From Bacillota bacterium (GTDB lineage Bacteria; Bacillota; Bacilli; Paenibacillales; Paenibacillaceae), in assembly GCA_023433615.1 (NCBI GenBank), contig JAEZCJ010000143.1:1-13777 (forward strand): a stretch of DNA of 13,777 bases, in the 5' to 3' direction. How positions within the stretch are numbered: the stretch's first letter is position 1; each line of letters opens with the position of its first letter. The notes under the pieces are model-generated. The model made no database searches. It was not told where the DNA came from and saw only the letters and a list, made by a program, of their open reading frames with translations. Positions 9,072 to 13,777 of the stretch are shown in pieces. The position numbers and the translations under genes are program-made.

Positions 9072-9605
9072 CTAGACGCGCTTCGCGCCGCGGCCTCCGC
9101 GCTTGCCTTCGGTATTCTTCTTCAGGGAAGAGATCCGCTCCTCGCTATCCTTGAGGAAACGCGACATCTTATCCTCGAATGACGGTTTGCCTGGTGCGGA
9201 TTTGAACCCGCCGCGTCCGCCGCCGCCTCTAGGGAATCGATCTCCGCCACCGCCGCCTGGACCGCCTTGACGTGGAAAACCTCCGCCGCTGCCGCCGCCA
9301 GGTCCGCCTTGGCGCGGAAAGCGATCGCCAGCCGGCCGCTCGCGCTGAGGAGGAACATACCCCTCTGGCCGCTCGATGGCCTGCTTAATGGAAAGACCGA
9401 TCTTTCCGTCTTTATCCACATTGATCACTTTCACAGTGACGACATCGTCAATCTTCAGGTGATCTTTGACGTCTTTGACGTAGTTATCGGCAATTTCCGA
9501 AATGTGTACGAGCCCCGTGACACCGCCCGATAAATCGACGAATGCCCCAAAATGCGTAATGCCGGTTACTTTGCCTTCTAACTTGGCTCCCACTTCAATT
9601 GCCAT
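9072..9605 (-). CDS. yabR: S1-domain RNA-binding protein YabR with Gly/Arg-rich insert
   Basis: General-stress-protein-13 type, single S1 domain RNA-binding protein; its exact role is unknown. It has 177 residues, where B. subtilis YabR has about 128. The S1 domain fills residues 1-76 (GKVTGITHFGAFVDL, TGLVHISEIADNYV, GKIGLSIKQA). Next comes a low-complexity stretch (about 86-136) with FPRQGGPGGG at 96-105 and 110-119 and a third partial FPRGGGG at 124-130. The C-terminus (142-177) is a conserved-looking basic segment, FEDKMSRFLKDSEERISSLKK, ending in GGRGAKRV. The start ATG 9605 has AGGGAGG about twelve bases upstream, slightly long. The extra length comes almost wholly from the repeat-rich insert. 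Own promoter upstream, strong terminator downstream. Confidence 0.92.
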   Translation of the reverse strand: MAIEVGAKLEGKVTGITHFGAFVDLSGGVTGLVHISEIADNYVKDVKDHLKIDDVVTVKVINVDKDGKIGLSIKQAIERPEGYVPPQRERPAGDRFPRQGGPGGGSGGGFPRQGGPGGGGGDRFPRGGGGRGGFKSAPGKPSFEDKMSRFLKDSEERISSLKKNTEGKRGGRGAKRV

Positions 9606-9688
9606 GAATAAGATTGTCCTCCCTAAAGTATTTCGAATCGGCGTGGCCGCTTCGAAAGCGTGACTCGAATTATACTACTATTACCGTG

Positions 9689-9718
9689 ATTATAACCGAA
9701 CGCCGGAATCAAGGTCAA
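9689..9718 (-). promoter_or_regulatory. Sigma-A promoter of yabR
   Basis: Minus strand TTGACC (9718-9713), 18 bp spacer, TATAAT (9694-9689). A second TATAAT lies 20 bp further downstream (9674-9669) without a good -35. The 84-base leader to the yabR ATG carries AGGGAGG. The -35 lies about 20 bp after the divIC stop codon. Confidence 0.8.
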
Positions 9719-9737
9719 CAGACGGATATCCCGATCG

Positions 9738-10058
9738 TCAAGGACTTTCCGTGACTTGAATCGGTTTCTCTCCGGGCATGATCATTCCTTGCTCCTTGCG
9801 GGCAAGCTCCTTGATATACTCCGGATCGCCGAGCCTCTCGATCTGCAGCTGAAGCGCCGCGCTCTCCGCCGCGCGCTCGTCAAGCTTCTCCTGCATCGCT
9901 GCCAGCTTCAAGCCTGTATCGCCATGTACGCTCATCTGATTGAGCCAGGTGTAGAGCGCCCATGCCATAAAAATCGCGACAAATGCGAACCAGAGCCGAA
10001 GCCGACGTCTAGAGCCTGCGTATGCGGTTGTCTCTGCGGTCTTCCGGGCATTTGCCAC
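9738..10058 (-). CDS. divIC: Cell-division protein DivIC (FtsB family)
   Basis: Bitopic divisome protein that partners FtsL and DivIB at the septum; essential in B. subtilis vegetative growth and sporulation septation. It has 106 residues: a basic cytoplasmic N-terminus with RRRLRL, one membrane segment (about 22-40), a coiled coil (about 49-76) and the family C-terminal signature GDPEYIKELARKEQGMIMPG. The start is GTG 10058, with GGGGAGG about eight bases upstream. It follows yabQ by 19 bp, as in B. subtilis. Confidence 0.95.
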   Translation of the reverse strand: MANARKTAETTAYAGSRRRLRLWFAFVAIFMAWALYTWLNQMSVHGDTGLKLAAMQEKLDERAAESAALQLQIERLGDPEYIKELARKEQGMIMPGEKPIQVTESP

Positions 10059-10077
10059 GCGATGTACCTCCCCTATG

Positions 10078-10683
10078 TCAGTGGAACCAACGTCGCCAGA
10101 TCCGAATGATCAAGCTCCTTATCCCCGTCCAACGCTCTCTCAGCTTGAATTTCGCCGCCCAACCCTTCATGCGGGCCCATGCGGGCCGCGCCAGCGGCTT
10201 GAGCATCCAAGACAGTAAGAGCCAAAACGGACGTGACAATTGTAACACAATTCGGAAAAGGAACATAGAGAAAACAATCGCGAATCCTAAAATAGCCCGT
10301 GCCAGACGAATAATTCCTACTATAGGCCTAACAATCAGCAAGTTGAACATGCGGATGCCCGCTCCGATCAGCCAGCGCACCGCCTCCACCAGCCATTGCA
10401 CGATGCGTATGACCGGATTGCTCAGCAGCCAGAAGTAGAACGAGATGCCGATGAACAGCCCGATGAATACGAACATGCGCACATCGCCTTCATTGCTCGC
10501 GATCAGCACCCGGAAGACGATCAGCGTCGCCGCCGCCCAATAGAGGAGGTCCAGCACCGGAATCCACAGGCGGCCGATCCGCAGTTCATTCGATACGACC
10601 CGGTAGCCGTCGAATGCCGCACCCATGCCGATCCCGGATACCACCATCATGGCCAGCGTCAGGAACTGAACGTCGAGACTCAC
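10078..10683 (-). CDS. yabQ: Spore cortex biosynthesis protein YabQ
   Basis: Multi-span membrane protein required for spore cortex formation in B. subtilis, made in the mother cell. It has 201 residues with hydrophobic segments at about 5-24, 40-60, 68-88 and 115-146, and a strongly basic C-terminal tail (RMKGWAAKFKLRERW onward). The start is GTG 10683, which overlaps the yabP stop codon as GTGA (10683-10680). This gives translational coupling, and no strong separate ribosome site is seen. Placement between yabP and divIC matches the conserved order. YabQ sequences diverge a lot, so the call rests on topology plus synteny. Confidence 0.92.
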   Translation of the reverse strand: MSLDVQFLTLAMMVVSGIGMGAAFDGYRVVSNELRIGRLWIPVLDLLYWAAATLIVFRVLIASNEGDVRMFVFIGLFIGISFYFWLLSNPVIRIVQWLVEAVRWLIGAGIRMFNLLIVRPIVGIIRLARAILGFAIVFSMFLFRIVLQLSRPFWLLLSWMLKPLARPAWARMKGWAAKFKLRERWTGIRSLIIRIWRRWFH

Positions 10684-10961
10684 TTGAACAGCTTCCCGAA
10701 GAAGCCCTTGGACTTATCGGCGGCGGCACCGTCCAAGTAGGCGATCGTATGGATGAGTCCTTCGATCGCGACGAGACCCTGCTCCAGGCTCAGATGCTTC
10801 ATGTGCAGATTCTGTCCGCGCACGGTCAGGAAGCCCATCTCCGTCTCGAGCAGGAACTCTTCGCTGTCGAAGCTCTCGACCTTGCTGACGCCGGTGATCT
10901 CCATCACCTTGCGGTTAAGCATCTTGATTTCCTGGCGCTTCGTTTTCCCTTGATCGTTCAT
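10680..10961 (-). CDS. yabP: Sporulation protein YabP
   Basis: Small protein of the YabP/YqfC family, implicated in spore coat and cortex assembly and made in the mother cell. The start is ATG 10961, seven bases after AGAAGGAGGGGG. A frame opening at 11006 would have no ribosome site and would place this excellent one inside the gene, so it is rejected. The resulting 93 residues contain the family pattern: KMLNRKVMEITGVSKVESFD, LLETEMGFLTVRGQNLHMKH and LSLEQGLVAIEGLIHTIAYL. The stop overlaps the yabQ start by four bases. Confidence 0.94.
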   Translation of the reverse strand: MNDQGKTKRQEIKMLNRKVMEITGVSKVESFDSEEFLLETEMGFLTVRGQNLHMKHLSLEQGLVAIEGLIHTIAYLDGAAADKSKGFFGKLFK

Positions 10962-10989
10962 AGCTTGGCCCCCTCCTTCTAATTCATAG

Positions 10990-11030
10990 GTATGGAGGAA
11001 GGACAAGATTTAGAACCAACTCGGGTGATA
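10990..11030 (-). promoter_or_regulatory. Possible sigma-E promoter of yabPQ
   Basis: Upstream of yabP the minus strand has CATACCTAT, close to the sigma-E -10 (CATACA-T), with a poor -35-like TCTAAAT at 13-14 bp. In B. subtilis yabP and yabQ are sigma-E controlled, and the terminator-like hairpin upstream implies a promoter here. The match is weak. Confidence 0.3.
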
Positions 11031-11080
11031 CCTATTAACCCTGCCGGATTAGGCTTGAAACAAAGCCGCGAAGGCAACGT

Positions 11081-11111
11081 AAAGAACCGCTCCCGCGAAG
11101 GGAACGGTTCT
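11081..11111 (-). terminator. Terminator-like hairpin after rqcP
   Basis: A 12 bp stem (AGAACCGTTCCC / GGGAGCGGTTCT on the minus strand, one T-G wobble) with a five-base TTCGC loop begins 25 bases after the yabO stop codon. The following tract is only CTTTACG, so termination may be partial. Confidence 0.55.
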
Positions 11112-11135
11112 CGTGGCGAGCACTGCGCCGGCTGC

Positions 11136-11414
11136 TTACCAGCCTTGCGAATCCTCGGATTTGCGCGATTCTTCTTTCAGCAAGGTATAGAGCTCGGAAG
11201 CTTCGTCCTTGCGGGTGGTCTCGGCGATCCGGTCGACGCGGACCGTCACCGTCTTCTGACCGAACTGGACGGCAAGCTCGTCGCCTACCTTGACGGTGCT
11301 GCTCGGCTTGGCTTCCCTTCCGTTGATCCACACGCGCCCCTGCTCGGATACGTCCTTCGCCACGGTGCGACGCTTGATCAGCCGCGATACCTTGAGAAAT
11401 TTATCGAGACGCAT
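11136..11414 (-). CDS. rqcP: S4-domain ribosome quality-control protein RqcP (YabO)
   Basis: Small S4-fold RNA-binding protein, the Hsp15-like bacterial factor that works with RqcH on stalled 50S-peptidyl-tRNA complexes during alanine tailing. It has 92 residues. The S4 domain covers residues 1-60, starting MRLDKFLKVSRLIKRRTVAK and continuing GRVWINGREAKPSSTVKVGDEL; an acidic/basic C-terminal tail follows. ATG 11414 lies three bases after the hbs stop codon, so the two genes are probably translationally coupled. Confidence 0.94.
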   Translation of the reverse strand: MRLDKFLKVSRLIKRRTVAKDVSEQGRVWINGREAKPSSTVKVGDELAVQFGQKTVTVRVDRIAETTRKDEASELYTLLKEESRKSEDSQGW

Positions 11415-11417
11415 TGC

Positions 11418-11690
11418 TTACTTCACAGCGTCTTTCAGTTTGTTGCCGGCTTTGAATGCAGGGATCTTCGAGGCAGGGATCTCGATCGTCTTGCCCGTTT
11501 GCGGGTTGCGGCCCGTACGGCCGGAACGGCTGCGCGTTTCGAATGTGCCGAAGCCGATCAGTTGAACTTTGTCGCCGGATTGAAGAGCTTCCGTAACTTC
11601 GCCGAGGAATCCGTTCAGGACTGCTTCGACGTCGCGTTTCGTCAGGCCGCTCTTAGCGGCAATGTTGTTAATAAGGTCTGTTTTGTTCAT
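11418..11690 (-). CDS. hbs: DNA-binding protein HU (HBsu)
   Basis: Histone-like nucleoid protein that bends and compacts DNA as a dimer. From ATG 11690 it has 90 residues and begins MNKTDLINNIAAKSGL, as in HU proteins. The body contains GDKVQLIGFGTFE, the DNA-arm motif GRNPQTGKTIEIPASKIPAFKAG and the KLKDAV end. An upstream in-frame ATG (11699) lies only two bases from GGAGG and adds MKT, which HU proteins lack; the 11690 start has GGAGG eleven bases away. HU between mazG and rqcP differs from the B. subtilis chromosome, where hbs lies elsewhere. From memory, hbs-rqcP adjacency is common in other Firmicutes. Confidence 0.97.
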   Translation of the reverse strand: MNKTDLINNIAAKSGLTKRDVEAVLNGFLGEVTEALQSGDKVQLIGFGTFETRSRSGRTGRNPQTGKTIEIPASKIPAFKAGNKLKDAVK

Positions 11691-11699
11691 TGTTTTCAT

Positions 11700-12003
11700 G
11701 GCCTCCTAATAGTCATCGCAATAATTGGTCGACAGCATGGATACGCTGCCACTACTGGTGCGCTTGGTCCTTCACGATTCTACTATTCTTCCCGATACTG
11801 GAAATCTCCTGCCGCTCGGCAAAAAAATTTTCGTTTTATGGTGAAATTCGCCGATTTTTGACGATTATTTCGCAATTGGGCGGTAAAATCAGCCAGTGGC
11901 AGCAGTTTCGGCGCCCTAGGGATGCCCGTTGCGGTACGCGGCCGAGGCACTCCATTGTGCCAGGCGACGATGCCTGCAGAACGGTCCTATGCTAATTCTA
12001 ATT
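11700..12003. other. Non-coding leader region of hbs
   Basis: No gene is seen. The hbs ribosome site is at its left end. An AT-rich patch (11821-11880) could hold the hbs promoter: on the minus strand TCGTCA, 18 bp, CATAAA is the best pair I find, and it is poor. Two adjacent hairpins, GGCAC/GTGCC (11946-11961) and CAGGC/GCCTG (11961-11976), lie near the right end, close to the repeat element. Confidence 0.4.
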
Positions 12004-12154
12004 GGCAAGCCGTCAGCGCCGAGAAGGTTGGACGATGGTAGCAATTGAGGAGCGGAGTGTAGTCTAAGCTACATGAGCACCGGAAATTGCGCCAGCGTTC
12101 AAGATTCGACGCCGAATACGCTACGAAGCATAAGCATCGCGATCACGGCTTGCC
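12004..12154. repeat. Structured dispersed repeat, copy 2 (151 bp, MITE-like)
   Basis: Second copy of the element at 5765-5914, in the same orientation. The ends are GGCAAGCCGTCAGCGC (12004-12019) and GCGATCACGGCTTGCC (12139-12154), with the outer ten bases perfectly complementary. Internal stems: CCGA/TTGG (12019-12031), TGTAG-TCTAAG-CTACA (12058-12073), and ATTCG-ACGC-CGAAT (12104-12117), the last flanked by AGCGT/ACGCT. The right arm overlaps the last codons and stop of mazG (12143-12154). Conserved blocks such as AGAAGGTTGGACGATGGTAG match copy 1 exactly. Confidence 0.85.
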
Positions 12155-13627
12155 TTTTGCTTGTTCCCACCAGCGGTCCATCTCTTGTAGATCAGTCTGG
12201 TCAAACGATTTGCCGTTTATACGAAGCTGCTCCTCGATGTAGGCGAAACGGCGCATGAACTTCGCGTTCGTGCGGGCGAGCGCCTCCTCCGGGTCCGCTT
12301 GGATGAAGCGCGCGGCGTTCACCGCGGCGAACAGCAGGTCGCCGAGTTCGAGCGCCTGCTCCTCGGGGGTCTCGCTCGCGATCGCCTGGCGCAGCTCCTG
12401 AACTTCCTCCTCGATCTTGGCAAGCACCGGCTCGATATCGTCCCAGTCGAAGCCAACCTTGGCGGCCTTCTTCTGGATCGTGTACGCCTTGAGCAGCGCA
12501 GGGAGGTCCTTCGGAATGCCGCCCAGTACCGACTTCCGCTCGTCCGACGTCCCTTTCCGGCGCTTCTCCTCAGCCTTCATCCGCTCCCAGTTCTGCAGCG
12601 CTTCGCCGCTGCTGCCCGCAGCCGAATCGCCGAATACGTGCGGATGGCGGAACAGCAGCTTCTCGTTCAAGGTCTGAATGACGTCATACGCGCTGAACGT
12701 GCCGACCTCTTCCTCCATCCGGCTGTGCAGCATCACTTGGAGAATGACGTCGCCGAACTCCTCCTGCATGCCCGTCGGGTCGTCGTTGTCGATCGCCTCA
12801 AGCGCTTCGTACGTTTCTTCGATGAAATTTTTGCGGATCGACTGATGCGTCTGCTCCATGTCCCACGGACACCCGCCAGGGCTGCGCAGGATGCCGACGA
12901 TCTCGTGCAGCCTGTCGAACGACCGGTTCTGCAGCGCCGGATCGTCCGTGCGCGGCAGCCAGATCAAGGATAGATTGCCGTAGCCCACCTGCCGATCGAG
13001 CTCATACAGCGGCACGGTAATGATCTGCTCCTCGCCCGCTACGCCCAGCGCGTGGCCGATCGTCACGGGGTACTCGTCCGGGTAGCGCTCCATCAAGGTC
13101 AGCTTCGCGTCCGATGCGGTGAAGGCATCGTACACTTGTCCGATGACCGTGTGCAGCTCCGGTCGGAGCTGCGAAGCCTTGAGTTCGGCCGCGTCGAGCA
13201 GTTGGAAGCCTTCGATCGGATCGAAGCCGAGACGCAGGAAGGCCTGGTCCAGGAAGCTCTCGCCGCCCAGTACCTCAAGCGTTATGCCGGCGGCAGGGCA
13301 TTGTTCGCGGAGCAGCTGTACGGTGCGCTCCGCGACCATCGGATGGCCCGGCACCGCGTACAGCACCGCCGAAGTCGGATCTTCCGAGGCCTGCCGGATC
13401 AGCGCATCGGCGATCGCGGCATAGACATCGGGGAACGAGTCCATCTGCTCGTACAGATTGTCGAAGGATTGATAGGCGAGCTCATGCTCGTCGAAGAGCT
13501 TCATCATCGGATGCTCCGACGTCCGGACATATCGCCGGTCCGCTTGCTGCAGCCGGCGCCATGCGCCGAGCGTGAGTTGATCCGGATCGCCGGACCCGAG
13601 TCCGACCACTGTAATCGCTGGTGTCAT
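12143..13627 (-). CDS. yabN: Nucleoside triphosphate pyrophosphohydrolase with tetrapyrrole-methylase-like domain (YabN/MazG)
   Basis: Two-domain protein of 494 residues. The N-terminal half (1-225) is a tetrapyrrole (corrin/porphyrin) methylase-type domain, with VVGLGSGDPDQLT (7-19), LYAVPGHPMVAERT, GGESFLDQAF and a GNLSLIWLP end. The C-terminal half (235-494) has two MazG-type regions: GGCPWD (251-256), metal-binding EETYEALEAID (E270, E271, E274) with EEFGDVILQ (289-297), and a second helical repeat with EEVQELRQA and LELGDLLFAAVNAAR. MazG enzymes hydrolyse nucleoside triphosphates to monophosphate and pyrophosphate, cleaning aberrant nucleotides. The methylase half has no established substrate. 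The ATG start has AGGAGG eleven bases upstream. The last three codons and stop lie inside a dispersed repeat arm. Confidence 0.96.
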   Translation of the reverse strand: MTPAITVVGLGSGDPDQLTLGAWRRLQQADRRYVRTSEHPMMKLFDEHELAYQSFDNLYEQMDSFPDVYAAIADALIRQASEDPTSAVLYAVPGHPMVAERTVQLLREQCPAAGITLEVLGGESFLDQAFLRLGFDPIEGFQLLDAAELKASQLRPELHTVIGQVYDAFTASDAKLTLMERYPDEYPVTIGHALGVAGEEQIITVPLYELDRQVGYGNLSLIWLPRTDDPALQNRSFDRLHEIVGILRSPGGCPWDMEQTHQSIRKNFIEETYEALEAIDNDDPTGMQEEFGDVILQVMLHSRMEEEVGTFSAYDVIQTLNEKLLFRHPHVFGDSAAGSSGEALQNWERMKAEEKRRKGTSDERKSVLGGIPKDLPALLKAYTIQKKAAKVGFDWDDIEPVLAKIEEEVQELRQAIASETPEEQALELGDLLFAAVNAARFIQADPEEALARTNAKFMRRFAYIEEQLRINGKSFDQTDLQEMDRWWEQAKGKP

Positions 13628-13700
13628 GCGTGTTACGACCTCCTAAGGCACCCCGTCCATCGCGGCGGACGTGCCGAATATGTATGGATAAGATGGCTCG

Positions 13701-13777
13701 CTACGGCAGCAGCCTCAGCTGCCGCAGCTTGGCGGCCAGCTTCGGGCCGCCGGGAAGCGCGCGCAGCTCCCGCGCGC
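13701..13777 (-). CDS. C-terminal end of a probable YabM/SpoVB-type membrane flippase (partial)
   Basis: Twenty-four codons ending in TAG (13703-13701) are open from the window edge. They encode a basic, leucine-rich tail ending LRQLRLLP, preceded by LPGGPKLAAKL. In Bacillales the gene upstream of yabN is yabM, a polysaccharide-flippase/MATE-like protein, and this tail is plausible for it. Too little is present to show the family directly; the call depends on synteny. Its stop lies 73 bp before the yabN start. Confidence 0.45.
   Translation of the reverse strand, partial: ARELRALPGGPKLAAKLRQLRLLP

Noticed and set aside
8728..9075. Plus-strand frame with AAGGAGGGGAGG inside
   Set aside because: It translates the palindromic repeats and runs through the yabR terminator; the possible GTG start lies within the ribosome-site-like sequence itself.
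9192..9210. tRNA-like GGGTTCAAATCCGCACCA on the minus strand
   Set aside because: Looks like a T-loop with CCA end but lies within yabR coding sequence (GGFKSAP) with no anticodon or D arms upstream; coincidence.
10962..11006. Longer N-terminus for yabP
   Set aside because: The extension would contain the strong AGAAGGAGGGGG ribosome site and has none of its own.

Overview
The window carries a conserved sporulation, cell-division and translation gene cluster of a GC-rich, endospore-forming Firmicute. Gene order, start-site signals and protein sequences fit the Paenibacillaceae (Paenibacillus, Cohnella or a relative) best. This is judged from memory of the B. subtilis yabM-ftsH neighbourhood, not from a database search. 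Every gene I can support lies on the minus strand, so transcription runs from position 13777 towards 1. The long plus-strand open frames are shadows of high-GC coding sequence.

In transcription order: the last codons of a probable yabM/spoVB-type flippase (13701-13777); yabN/mazG (nucleotide pyrophosphohydrolase fused to a methylase-like domain); an intergenic stretch with a structured repeat; hbs (HU); yabO/rqcP (S4 protein of ribosome quality control); a terminator-like hairpin; yabP-yabQ (sporulation); divIC (division); yabR (S1 protein with a Gly/Arg-rich tail) behind a good sigma-A promoter and followed by a strong terminator; a 657-base non-coding gap ending in a Spo0A/sigma-A-type promoter; spoIIE; a second copy of the structured repeat; yabS (VWA) overlapping yabT (membrane Ser/Thr kinase); tilS; hpt; and ftsH behind its own promoter, cut off by the window edge.

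The cluster mixes housekeeping functions (tRNA-Ile lysidine synthesis, purine salvage, membrane proteolysis, division, nucleoid structure, ribosome rescue) with sporulation functions (SpoIIE activates sigma-F in the forespore; YabP and YabQ act in coat and cortex formation; YabT is a sporulation kinase).

The least explained content is intergenic. A ~150 bp element occurs twice (5765-5914 and 12004-12154), each time at the 3' end of a gene. The copies are about 81% identical by hand alignment. Their terminal arms differ in sequence but stay self-complementary, and internal hairpins are preserved by paired changes. This looks like a structured RNA or MITE-like family, and I cannot name it. A second, smaller palindromic repeat family (CAGGMATTTCG units) sits upstream of spoIIE. 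The spoIIE promoter has a 21 bp spacer and two Spo0A-box-like sequences, and YabS looks like a circularly permuted VWA domain.
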